Source: Dietzia cinnamea NBRC 102147
GTDB lineage: Bacteria > Actinomycetota > Actinomycetes > Mycobacteriales > Mycobacteriaceae
NCBI RefSeq assembly: GCF_001571065.1
Contig: NZ_BCSW01000011.1
Span: forward strand, 1-64,000
DNA length: 64,000 nt
Direction: 5' to 3'
A program made the translations under genes and the position numbers. Positions 53,783 to 61,563 of this stretch are shown piece by piece. Below the pieces are notes generated by a model, which was given only the letters and a program-made list of their open reading frames with translations, searched no databases and was not told the DNA's origin. How positions within the stretch are numbered: the stretch's first letter is position 1; each line of letters begins with the position of its first letter.

Positions 53783-55467
53783 CGGTCGAACACCGTGCCC
53801 CCGCCCGACGCCGCGCCCCCGCTGGCGGCGGCCCGATCGAACACCGTGCCCCCGCCGGGCTCGGCGACCGGCGCCGTGCTCGTGTCCCCGCGGACGTGCT
53901 TGAGCACCAGCTCGGCGCTGATGAGGCACATCGGCAGGCCGATGCCGGGGATCGTCGAGGCACCCGCGTAGTACAGGCCGTCGACGTGCTTGCTCACGTT
54001 GCGGGTGCGGAAGAACGCGCTCTGCGCGAGCGTGTGTGCCGGGCCCAGGGCGGTGCCGCGCCACGCGCCGAGGTCGGCCTCGAGGTCGGCGGGCGCGATG
54101 GTGCGCCGCACGACGACCCGCTCGGCGAGGTCGTCGGCGCCCGTCCACTCGGCGATCTGGGCGATCGCGCGGTCGGCGGCGGCCTCGATCACCACATTCC
54201 CGGCACCGTCCACGCCGCCGCGCCCGAGGGACGGATCGGCGGGGATGGGCACCAGGACGAAGAGGTTCTCGTGCCCCTCCGGCGCGATCCCGGCTGCCGG
54301 GTCGATGTCGGTGGCGCTGGGTCGACAGACGTAGAGCGACGCCGGGTCGGGGATGTGCGGGTCGTCGCCGAATATCGCGTCGAACCCCTCCTCCCAGCGG
54401 TCGGTGAACAGCAGCGTGTGGTGCGCGAGCTGCGGCAGCTCGCCGCGCACGCCGAGCAGGATGAGCAGCGCGCCCGGCCCGGGGGTCTTGGCGTCCCAGT
54501 ATTTCTGTGGGTACGTGCGGAGGTCCTCCGGGAGCCACCGGGTCTCGAGGTGGTGGAGGTCGGCGGCGCCGACGACGAGGCCGGCCGGCAGCGTCCGCTC
54601 CGCCCCTGCCCGGTCGCGCACCCTCAGGCCCTGCACACGGGGGCGGGCCCGGCCGGACACGCGCCCGGCGGCGCCCTCGGATGTGGTGACCAGTTCGATC
54701 GCCTCGGTGCCCGTGTGGATGCGCACCCCCTGCTCCTCGGCCACCCTGCGCACGGCGGCGATCACCTCGGTGAACCCGCCCCGCGGGTAGAGGACGCCGT
54801 CGGTGAGGTCGAGGTGGCTCATGAGGTGGTAGATCGACGGCGCCAGGTACGGCGAGGAGCCGAGGAACACGGCCGGGTAGCCGAGGATCTGCTGGATGCG
54901 CCGGTCGGAGAAGCGCCGCGACACGAACGAGTGCAGCGGCTGCACGAGCCGCGCCACCAGGCTGCCGGCCCGGGCCACGACGTCCGGCCGCACGAGCGCC
55001 GGGTACGAGGTGAAGTTGGTGTAGAGGAACCGCTTGAGCGCCAGGTCGTACGTCGTGCGCGCCGAGTCGAGGTACGTACCCAGCACCCGCCCGGCGCCGG
55101 CCTCGAGCGACTCGAACAGGGCCGTGGACGCCGCGCGGTCCGAGCGGACATCGACCGGGTCGCGCCGGTTCTCGAAGTACACGCGGTACCCGGGGTCCAG
55201 GCGGACCAGGTCGAGTTGCTCATCCGCGGAGGTGCCACAGAGACGGAAGAAGTGGTCGAATACCTCGGGCATCAGGTACCACGAGGGGCCGGTGTCGAAG
55301 CGGAACCCGACCGCCGACCAGCTGCCCGCGCGGCCGCCGACCTGGTCAGTGGCCTCGACCAGGGTGACGTCGCGGCCCTCGCGGGCGAGCAGCGCTGCGG
55401 TCGCCAGGCCCGCGATCCCGCCGCCCACCACCACGACGGGCCCGTCCGGGGCGTGCCGGGGGTTCAT
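53779..55467 (-). CDS. crtI: Phytoene desaturase
   Basis: FAD-dependent desaturase of 562 residues that converts phytoene to lycopene. The N-terminal dinucleotide motif PVVVVGGGIAGLATAALLA is at about 9-27, SAVGFRFDTGPSWYLMPEV lies near residue 51, and the C-terminal CrtI signature YYAGASTIPGIGLPMCLISAE is near 505. The last 40 residues are unusual: GGGTVFDR occurs twice because a 20-bp sequence is repeated at the end of the gene. ATGA overlaps the crtB start region upstream; the stop overlaps lbtA. Confidence 0.95.
   Translation of the reverse strand: MNPRHAPDGPVVVVGGGIAGLATAALLAREGRDVTLVEATDQVGGRAGSWSAVGFRFDTGPSWYLMPEVFDHFFRLCGTSADEQLDLVRLDPGYRVYFENRRDPVDVRSDRAASTALFESLEAGAGRVLGTYLDSARTTYDLALKRFLYTNFTSYPALVRPDVVARAGSLVARLVQPLHSFVSRRFSDRRIQQILGYPAVFLGSSPYLAPSIYHLMSHLDLTDGVLYPRGGFTEVIAAVRRVAEEQGVRIHTGTEAIELVTTSEGAAGRVSGRARPRVQGLRVRDRAGAERTLPAGLVVGAADLHHLETRWLPEDLRTYPQKYWDAKTPGPGALLILLGVRGELPQLAHHTLLFTDRWEEGFDAIFGDDPHIPDPASLYVCRPSATDIDPAAGIAPEGHENLFVLVPIPADPSLGRGGVDGAGNVVIEAAADRAIAQIAEWTGADDLAERVVVRRTIAPADLEADLGAWRGTALGPAHTLAQSAFFRTRNVSKHVDGLYYAGASTIPGIGLPMCLISAELVLKHVRGDTSTAPVAEPGGGTVFDRAAASGGAASGGGTVFDR
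53786..53856. repeat. 20-bp direct repeat at the end of crtI
   Basis: TCGAACACCGTGCCCCCGCC occurs identically at 53786-53805 and 53837-53856, 51 bp apart (a multiple of three). Each copy encodes GGGTVFDR on the minus strand, so it looks like a recent local duplication that lengthened the CrtI tail. Confidence 0.9.
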
Positions 55468-56324
55468 CGCGCCACCGCCCGGCCGCGGCCCGCGGCGGCC
55501 CGGCCGATCACGGCGAGTTTGACCGGGTCGGGCACCCGCACCCGGCCCGCGCTCACCCCGGCCGCACCGGCCGCGCGGAGGCGGGCGTTGAGCTCGGCGA
55601 AAAGGTCGTGCGCTGCCGCCACCGCCAGGCGGTCACGGCCCGGGATGCGGTCGATCGCCGCCCGCGCGACGCGCAGGTCCGCGTCCACGTGGTCGGCCAG
55701 CTCGCGGACGTCCCCCTCCGTCAGCGCCCGCGGGTCCCGACCCGGCAGGTAGTTGCGACCGAGTTCCAGCGAGTCCTCCCGGACGTCCCGGAGGAAGTTC
55801 ACCTTCTGGAACGCCGCACCGAGTGCGCGCGCTCCCGCCGCCATCTCGTCGTCGTCACCCAGTCCCCCTCCGGCGAACGTACGCAGGCACATCTCCCCGA
55901 TCACCTCCGCCGACCCGTGGATGTACCGGCGCAGGGACTCCTCGGTGTGCTCGGTGACCTCCAGGTCGGCCTCCATCGAGTCGTAGAACGGGTCCACCAG
56001 GCGCGCGTCGATCCCGAACCGACGCGCGGTGTCGGCGAACGCGTGCGTCACCGGATCCGGGTCCAGGCCCCGGTCGATCGCGCGGTGCGTGCGGCGCCGC
56101 GCCTCCGCGATGAGCTCCCGCGCGGCGACCGGGTCGTCCATCGCGCCGTCGACCACCTCGTCACCCACGCGCGCCCACGCGTAGATCGCCGCGACGTGCG
56201 GGCGGGTCGCGGGCGCGAGCAGGCGGCACGCCAGCGCGAACGACGTCGAATACCGGCGCAGGATCACCTCGCTGCAGCGGCGTGCCGCCGCGGTGAACTC
56301 CGCGTGCGGGCTCTGCTGGGTCAT
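55464..56324 (-). CDS. crtB: Phytoene synthase
   Basis: Enzyme of 286 residues joining two geranylgeranyl diphosphates to phytoene. The first Asp-rich motif is in WARVGDEVVDG (Asp55 to Asp59), the second in FLRDVREDSLELGRNYLP. YSTSFALACRLL and YIHGSAEVIGEM match squalene/phytoene synthase signatures. It starts at ATG 56324, overlapping the crtE stop as ATGA, and overlaps crtI at its end, so carotenoid enzymes are translationally chained. Confidence 0.95.
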   Translation of the reverse strand: MTQQSPHAEFTAAARRCSEVILRRYSTSFALACRLLAPATRPHVAAIYAWARVGDEVVDGAMDDPVAARELIAEARRRTHRAIDRGLDPDPVTHAFADTARRFGIDARLVDPFYDSMEADLEVTEHTEESLRRYIHGSAEVIGEMCLRTFAGGGLGDDDEMAAGARALGAAFQKVNFLRDVREDSLELGRNYLPGRDPRALTEGDVRELADHVDADLRVARAAIDRIPGRDRLAVAAAHDLFAELNARLRAAGAAGVSAGRVRVPDPVKLAVIGRAAAGRGRAVAR

Positions 56325-57382
56325 CGGTTCCTCTCCAGGGCGGTGGCCAGGTGCGATTCGAGCGCCTCGCGGACGACCGGCGGTACGGCCGGCGAGTCCA
56401 GGGCGGCGCGGGCCGCGGTGACGAGGTCCTCCGCGATCCCCAGGGCGTACTCCCGCGCGCCGCATTCGCGCAGCAGCTCGCGCGCTGTGTCGGGGTCGGG
56501 GTCGGACCGGTTCAGCGCGGCGTCGATCCGCGGCCACGCCCCGGTCGCGCGGGCGTGGGCGAGCAGCACGGTGGGCGCGCGGCGGACGAGGTCGCCGGAG
56601 TTCGACTTGCCCGTCACGGCCGGGTCGCCGAACACACCCAGCACGTCGTCCACCACCTGATACGCGGTGCCGAGGTGGCGGCCGGTCTCCCGCAGCGGGT
56701 CGACGATCTCCTCGGGCGCTCCGGCCAGGACCGCGCCCAGTACGAAAGGCAGGCACACCGAGTAGGCGGAGGTCTTGGCCGCGCCGATCGCCAGCGCCCG
56801 CTCGCACCCGGCGGGAACGTCCTCCGAGGCGCCGTGGACGTCCGCGAACTCGCCGGCCACCGACGCGACGACCGCCCGGTGCACCTCGTCCACCACACGG
56901 TGCAGCGTCGCCGCGGGCACGGGCAGGCGCGCGAACTCGGCCATCGCCGCCACGAGCAACAGGTCCCCGCCCAGCAGCCCGCCGATCATCCCCACGTGTC
57001 CTGCACACTCGGCGGGCAGTCCGCGATCGGCGGCCCGCGTGGCGGTGCGCCCCTGCAGGTTGGGGTGGCCGCGACGGTGGTCGTCCCCGTCGGCGAGGTC
57101 GTCGTGGACGAGGAACGCCTCGTGCAGCAGCTCGAGGGCCTGGCCCGCGGCGGCGCGCACGGTCTCGTCCCGCCCACCGGCGGTCGTGTAGACGGCGTCG
57201 AACAGCGCGGACCGCATGCCCTTCCCGGAACGGGTGGTCCGGCCCAGGTCACCCAGCCAGTCGTCCACCCCCCGCCCCAGTCCGGGCGGCAGCGCGCGGG
57301 CGGTGATCCGATGGGCGGCGGTCATCGAAACGGGTGTCATATCGGGTTGTTCGGAGCCGGGGCCGTCGTGGATATGTCTCAC
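56321..57382 (-). CDS. crtE: Geranylgeranyl diphosphate synthase
   Basis: Isoprenyl diphosphate synthase of up to 353 residues. The first Asp-rich motif is VHDDLADGDDHRRG at 92-105, the second YQVVDDVLGVFGD at 241-253, and a KTSAYS substrate-binding element lies near 203. The start is uncertain: GTG 57382 is the longest reading, while ATG 57340 (MTPVSM) gives 339 residues; neither has an obvious ribosome site. It provides C20 diphosphate for CrtB and leads the five-gene carotenoid operon. Confidence 0.9.
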   Translation of the reverse strand: MRHIHDGPGSEQPDMTPVSMTAAHRITARALPPGLGRGVDDWLGDLGRTTRSGKGMRSALFDAVYTTAGGRDETVRAAAGQALELLHEAFLVHDDLADGDDHRRGHPNLQGRTATRAADRGLPAECAGHVGMIGGLLGGDLLLVAAMAEFARLPVPAATLHRVVDEVHRAVVASVAGEFADVHGASEDVPAGCERALAIGAAKTSAYSVCLPFVLGAVLAGAPEEIVDPLRETGRHLGTAYQVVDDVLGVFGDPAVTGKSNSGDLVRRAPTVLLAHARATGAWPRIDAALNRSDPDPDTARELLRECGAREYALGIAEDLVTAARAALDSPAVPPVVREALESHLATALERNR

Positions 57383-57494
57383 CTCGATTCTGGTCGACGA
57401 GATGCGGCGTGACAGGTCGTGCGGGACGTGACACCGGAGCCGCCCATGCCCACACTTTCACGAATGTGCGCGCGACGTGCCCCGAAATGCACGA

Positions 57495-57519
57495 AGACCC
57501 CCGCTTGTGGCAGGGGTCT
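57495..57519 (-). terminator. Stem-loop after tRNA-Tyr
   Basis: AGACCCC (57495-57501) pairs with GGGGTCT (57513-57519) around an 11-nt loop, 5 bp beyond the tRNA-Tyr 3' end. TCTTCG follows on the minus strand. Confidence 0.7.
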
Positions 57520-57523
57520 CGCG

Positions 57524-57606
57524 TGCCAGATGATGGATTCGAACCAACGTAGGCATAAGCCGACGGATTTACAATCCGCTCCCTTTGGCCGCTCGGGCAA
57601 TCTGGC
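57524..57606 (-). tRNA. tRNA-Tyr (GUA)
   Basis: 83-nt class II tRNA on the minus strand: acceptor GCCAGAT/ATCTGGC, anticodon stem GCGGA/TCCGT with loop TTGTAAA (GUA), a long variable arm (CGGCTTATGCCTACG) and T-loop GTTCGAA, discriminator A. It lies in the gap between crtE and yajQ, divergent from yajQ. Confidence 0.95.
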
Positions 57607-57742
57607 GTGCACCCTCAAGGGCGCTACGACACGATACAACGCACACGCCCCCGGGTGCCAAATCGGGGTGGTCAGGGGTGGTCCGACGGGGCGGGTAGCC
57701 TGGCCTGGTCGGTTCACCACCCCCTACGTCAGGAGTGCGCCC

Positions 57743-58237
57743 ATGGCCTCGGAGTCCTCGTTCGACATCGTCTCGGAGTTCGACCGCCAGGAGGTCGACA
57801 ACGCCCTCAACCAGGCCGCCAAGGAGCTGGGCACCCGCTACGACTTCCGCGGCACCGACGCCGCCATCGAGTGGAAGGGCGAGGACGCCGTCGAGATCAC
57901 CGCGAACTCCGAGGACCGGGTCCTGGCCGCCAAGGACGTGTTCATCGAGAAGCTGGTGCGCCGCGGGCTGAGCATGAAGGCCCTCGAGGTCGGCGAGCCG
58001 ATGGCGTCGGGCAAGGGCTACCGCCTGGTCGGGTCGCTCAAGCAGGGCATCGACAAGGAGAACGCCAAGAAGATCACCAAGCTGCTGCGCGACGAGGGCC
58101 CGAAGGGCGTCAAGGCGCAGATCCAGGGCGAGGAGATCCGCGTGTCGTCCAAGAAGCGCGACGACCTGCAGGAGTGCATCGCGCTGCTCAAGGGCGCCGA
58201 CTTCGACGTGGCGCTGCAGTTCACCAACTACCGCTGA
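57743..58237 (+). CDS. YajQ-family nucleotide-binding protein
   Basis: Cytoplasmic protein of 164 residues with AGGAG upstream of ATG 57743. The family start [20 protein letters not shown] and the motif TRYDFRG are present, and [20 protein letters not shown] lies in the second ferredoxin-like repeat. YajQ proteins bind tRNA or nucleotides, and some bind cyclic-di-GMP as co-regulators. An orthologue (Rv0566c) lies in the equivalent region in M. tuberculosis near menJ and grcC1. Confidence 0.95.
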   Translation: MASESSFDIVSEFDRQEVDNALNQAAKELGTRYDFRGTDAAIEWKGEDAVEITANSEDRVLAAKDVFIEKLVRRGLSMKALEVGEPMASGKGYRLVGSLKQGIDKENAKKITKLLRDEGPKGVKAQIQGEEIRVSSKKRDDLQECIALLKGADFDVALQFTNYR

Positions 58238-58248
58238 TCGGCCGGGCC

Positions 58249-59028
58249 GTGGGCTCCCCGGGCGCGGTCGGCCGCCAGTGCCGCGCCGCCGCGATGGTCG
58301 CCGTGGTGGGCCTGTCCCTGCTCGCGGGGTGCGCGTCCGGTGGCGACGACGACGAGGGCGGCGACCTGACCGTGTTCGCCGCCGCCTCGTTGAGCGGGGC
58401 GTTCACGGAGATCGCCGAACAGGTCGAGAGGTCCGAGCCCGGTGTGTCGATCCGGCTGAGTTTCGGCGGGTCCACCGGCCTGGTCGACCAGCTCGCCGGC
58501 GGCGCGCCCGCGGACGTGTTCGCCGCCGCGGACGTCGTGACCATGGACCGTGCCGTCGACGCCGGGCTGGTCGCCGGCGAACCCGTTCCGTTCGCCACCA
58601 ACGTGCTCACGCTCATCACCCCGCCGGGTAATCCTGCGGGGATCACCGGGCTCGACGCGTCCCTGGACGGCGCCCGGTTGGTCGTCTGCGCGGACGGCGT
58701 GCCGTGCGGGTCCGCGACTCGCGAGCTCGCCGAGGCGGCCGGGGTCGAGTTGCGCCCGGTGAGTGAGGAGTCCGCGGTCACCGACGTGCGCGGCAAGGTC
58801 GCCTCCGGGGAGGCCGACGCGGGGATCGTCTACGTTACCGACGCGCTCGCGGTCGCCGGCCGGGTCGAGCGGGTCCCGATCACCGGGGCTCCTACCGTGC
58901 CCAACGTCTACCCGATCGCCGTCCTCGACCGCGCTGCGGACTCCGGGCCCGCCCGCCGGTTCCTCGACGCCGTCACCGGTCCCGCCGGGCGTGCGGTGCT
59001 GGCCGAGCACGGGTTCGGGCCGCCGTGA
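58249..59028 (+). CDS. modA: Molybdate ABC transporter substrate-binding lipoprotein
   Basis: Protein of 259 residues from GTG 58249. A lipoprotein signal peptide with basic residues ends in LLAGC, so Cys28 anchors it outside the membrane. The binding domain starts LTVFAAASLSGAFTEIAEQ and includes SFGGSTGLVDQLAGGAPADVFAAAD, the oxyanion-binding ModA signature. It delivers molybdate (or tungstate) to ModB. Only 11 bp separate it from yajQ, and its stop overlaps modB as GTGA. Confidence 0.93.
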   Translation: MGSPGAVGRQCRAAAMVAVVGLSLLAGCASGGDDDEGGDLTVFAAASLSGAFTEIAEQVERSEPGVSIRLSFGGSTGLVDQLAGGAPADVFAAADVVTMDRAVDAGLVAGEPVPFATNVLTLITPPGNPAGITGLDASLDGARLVVCADGVPCGSATRELAEAAGVELRPVSEESAVTDVRGKVASGEADAGIVYVTDALAVAGRVERVPITGAPTVPNVYPIAVLDRAADSGPARRFLDAVTGPAGRAVLAEHGFGPP

Positions 59029-59819
59029 CCCGGCCGCCGCTTCCCCGGTGGCTGCTCATCGCCGCCGCTGTGGCCGTGCTGTTGGCAGCCCTGCCGCTGG
59101 CCGGGATGGCGGTGCGCGTGCCGTGGACCCGGGTCCCCGAGTTGCTGACCTCCGAGGCCGCCCGCGATGCCGCGTGGCTCAGCCTTCGCACGTGCGCGGT
59201 CTCCACCGTGCTGTGCGTCCTGCTGGGGACCCCGCTGGCCGTGCTGCTGTCCCGCAGTCGTGGGCCGCTGGCGGCCGTGGCCCGCACCCTCACGGCGCTG
59301 CCGATGGTTCTCCCCCCGGTCGTGGCGGGCCTGGCGCTACTCATCACGTTCGGCCGCACCGGCGTGGTGGGTCGCCACCTGTCCGTGCTGGGGGTCGAGG
59401 TCGGGTTCACGACCGCGGCCGTGGTGATCGCGCAGACCTTCGTCGCGATGCCGTTCCTCGTGGTGGCGCTGGAGGGCGCGCTGCGTTCGGTGGACGCGCG
59501 GCTCGAGCGGACGGCGGCCTCGCTGGGCGCCTCCCCGTCCCGCGTCCTGGCGACCGTGACGTTGCCGCTCGTCCTACCCGCCCTGGCCGCCGGCGCGACG
59601 ATGTCGTTCGCCCGTGCGCTCGGCGAGTTCGGCGCGACGCTGACCTTCGCCGGCTCCCTGCAGGGCACCACCCGGACCCTGCCGTTGGAGATCTACCTCA
59701 GTCGCGAGACCGACACCGAGACCGCCCTCGCGCTGGCCGTCCTGCTCATAGCGGTGGCGGCCGTGCTCATGGCGGCCTCGGCGCTCGTCGCCCGCCGGGC
59801 GGTGGTCGGACGTGGCTGA
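59025..59819 (+). CDS. modB: Molybdate ABC transporter permease
   Basis: Membrane permease of 264 residues with six predicted segments, beginning RWLLIAAAVAVLLAALPLAG. The EAA coupling loop reads RTAASLGASPSRVLATVTLP and RALGEFGATLTFAGS marks the ModB/CysT type. It dimerises as the channel for molybdate. Translation is probably coupled to modA (GTGA overlap), and it overlaps modC by 8 bp. Confidence 0.94.
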   Translation: MTRPPLPRWLLIAAAVAVLLAALPLAGMAVRVPWTRVPELLTSEAARDAAWLSLRTCAVSTVLCVLLGTPLAVLLSRSRGPLAAVARTLTALPMVLPPVVAGLALLITFGRTGVVGRHLSVLGVEVGFTTAAVVIAQTFVAMPFLVVALEGALRSVDARLERTAASLGASPSRVLATVTLPLVLPALAAGATMSFARALGEFGATLTFAGSLQGTTRTLPLEIYLSRETDTETALALAVLLIAVAAVLMAASALVARRAVVGRG

Positions 59820-61068
59820 CCACTCCCCCGGTGCCCGGCCCTCCCCCGCCGCCGCCGAGCTCGACTGCCGGGTCACCGCCCGCGGTATCGACCTCCGACT
59901 CACCGTCCCCGCCGGCCGTCGCCTGGCGATCGTCGGCCCCAACGGCGCGGGCAAGTCCACGGCGCTGTCCCTGCTCGCCGGGCACCTACGCCCCGACTCG
60001 GGCGAGGTCCGCCTCGACGGCCGCGTCGTCAGCTCGCCCCGCACCCACGTGCCGGCGCACCGCCGCCGGGTCGTCGCGCTCGAGCAGCGGCCCGGTCTGC
60101 TGCCGCACATCACGGCCCTGGAGAACGTGGCGTACGGCCCCCGCGCCCGCGGTGTGCGCAGGCGCGACGCTCTCGCCCGCGCCCGCACCGAGCTCGACGC
60201 CGTGGGCTGCGCAGACCTCGCCGGCCGCCGCCCGCACGAACTGTCCGGAGGGCAGGCCCAGCGTGTGGCGCTCGCCCGCGCGCTGGCCGTGGACCCGGAA
60301 CTCGTGCTGCTGGACGAGCCGCTGGCCGCGCTGGACGTGGAGGTCGCTCCGGCGATCCGTCGTCTGCTCGCCGATCGGATCACCGGCCGGGCCGTGGTCC
60401 TGGTGACCCACGATCCGATGGACCTGTGGGCGCTGGCGGACGATGTCGTCGTCGTCCACTCCGGCCGCGCCACCCAGTCCGGCACGGTCGAGGGGGTACT
60501 TGCGCGCCCGGCGTCGGACTTCGCCGCGCGACTGGCCGGCGTCTCGCTGGTGGAGGGGATCGTCGACGACGACGAGGTGCGCACCCCCGGAGGCGATGCC
60601 GTGGCGGGGATCCGCGCGGACGCCGCGTCGGGCTGGCGGGGCGGGGTGCGGGCGGTGGCGACGGTCGATCCGCGGGCGGTGGCCGTGCACGCCGCCCCCG
60701 CCGGCACGCGGCCCGTCTTGAACCCGGGCCCGGCCGGCCCTGCCGCTCCCCCTGCTTCCGCCGCTCCCACCACTTCCGCCGCCCCCGCTGACCCCGCCGG
60801 TCCCGCGGGTCCCGCCGGTCCCCTCGGCCCGGCCAGCCCTGCGTCCGCGCGTTCACTCGCCGCGAGCCCGCGCAACGCCTGGCCTGCCCGCGTCGTGTCG
60901 TTGGCTCCGGCCGGGGCGCTGACGCGCGTGACCGCGGAACTCCGGGACGGCCAGCGGGTCGACGCGGAGATCACGACGCGATCGGCCGCCGAACTCGCGC
61001 TCGCGCCGGGCGTGCCCGTCACGCTGGTCGTCAAGGCCACCCAGGTGGTGCTCTACCCGCGCGGCTGA
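59812..61068 (+). CDS. modC: Molybdate ABC transporter ATPase with Pro/Ala/Gly-rich insertion
   Basis: ATPase of 418 residues. Walker A is VGPNGAGKST at 41-50, the signature LSGGQAQRVALARAL is near 145, Walker B is LVLLDEPLAALD and the H-loop VTHDP. The C-terminal TOBE region (LVEGIVDDDEV onward, ending VTLVVKATQVVLYPRG) is interrupted at about 303-346 by a collagen-like Pro-Ala-Gly/Ser/Thr stretch (PAGPAGPAGPLGPASPASA). The usual ModC length is near 350-360, so the insertion accounts for the excess. It powers molybdate import with ModB. GTG start. Confidence 0.92.
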   Translation: MADHSPGARPSPAAAELDCRVTARGIDLRLTVPAGRRLAIVGPNGAGKSTALSLLAGHLRPDSGEVRLDGRVVSSPRTHVPAHRRRVVALEQRPGLLPHITALENVAYGPRARGVRRRDALARARTELDAVGCADLAGRRPHELSGGQAQRVALARALAVDPELVLLDEPLAALDVEVAPAIRRLLADRITGRAVVLVTHDPMDLWALADDVVVVHSGRATQSGTVEGVLARPASDFAARLAGVSLVEGIVDDDEVRTPGGDAVAGIRADAASGWRGGVRAVATVDPRAVAVHAAPAGTRPVLNPGPAGPAAPPASAAPTTSAAPADPAGPAGPAGPLGPASPASARSLAASPRNAWPARVVSLAPAGALTRVTAELRDGQRVDAEITTRSAAELALAPGVPVTLVVKATQVVLYPRG

Positions 61069-61131
61069 CCCGGCCGGGCTCGTCGCGGCACCACGGGCCC
61101 GCGACAGCGCCTGTTCGCCCGCCCTTGCAGT

Positions 61132-61239
61132 GTGGTCGTCACCATCCAGGAATTGGTGGTAGTCATCGTGCTGAATCGGCCTTCGGAGCGAGATGGCTAC
61201 GACCTAAAATCGCAGTGGTTACGACCGTATCGAGTAGTA
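61132..61239. repeat. Imperfect repeats in an AT-richer intergenic segment
   Basis: GTGGT/ATGGC-headed units begin at 61132, 61156, 61193 and 61215. The last two, GGCTACGACCTAAAATCG and GGTTACGACCGTATCG, are clear imperfect direct repeats 22 bp apart. The segment is lower in GC than its surroundings. No convincing gene is present; a binding-site array or remnant of a lost gene are both possible. Confidence 0.45.
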
Positions 61240-61356
61240 ACGCCCTCTCGGGCCGTCGCGTGCCACAACCCCCGCCACGGAACTGCCCGCTGGACCGCTC
61301 AGAGGCGAATCCGGCGCGCTTCGCTCATCCCGCACATCCCGCCCGACAGCCGCCCC

Positions 61357-61406
61357 TCGCGATGGCGTCTCGCGCGCACCGGCGGGCAGGCCAGACGCCA
61401 TCGTGA
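61357..61406. repeat. Long inverted repeat downstream of modC
   Basis: CGATGGCGTCT (61360-61370) and AGACGCCATCG (61393-61403) pair perfectly over 11 bp, extended to 14 bp by a G-U and two more pairs, around a 22-nt loop. A further GAGACGCCA half-copy lies at 61443-61451. It may act as the terminator between convergent modC and the polyprenyl synthase gene. Confidence 0.65.
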
Positions 61407-61482
61407 CGCGCGGCTGTCCACGGGCCGTGCATCGCCGGGAGCGAGACGCCAGGCCCGGGAGCGGCTGCGCTGCACCGGCCGC

Positions 61483-61517
61483 GCACGCGGACCGCCGCAC
61501 GCGGACCGCCGCACGCA
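61483..61517. repeat. 14-bp tandem repeat
   Basis: GCACGCGGACCGCC occurs at 61483-61496 and again directly at 61497-61510, followed by a partial third copy (GCACGCA). It is noncoding, about 47 bp from the end of the polyprenyl synthase gene. Confidence 0.8.
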
Positions 61518-61563
61518 CACGCCCGGTCAGCGCCGGCCGCGGTCTCTCAGCCGCCGCGGCAGC

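Noticed and set aside
61483-61517. Possible CRISPR array from the tandem repeats.
   Set aside because: The repeat units are 14 bp with no spacers and no cas genes occur in the window.
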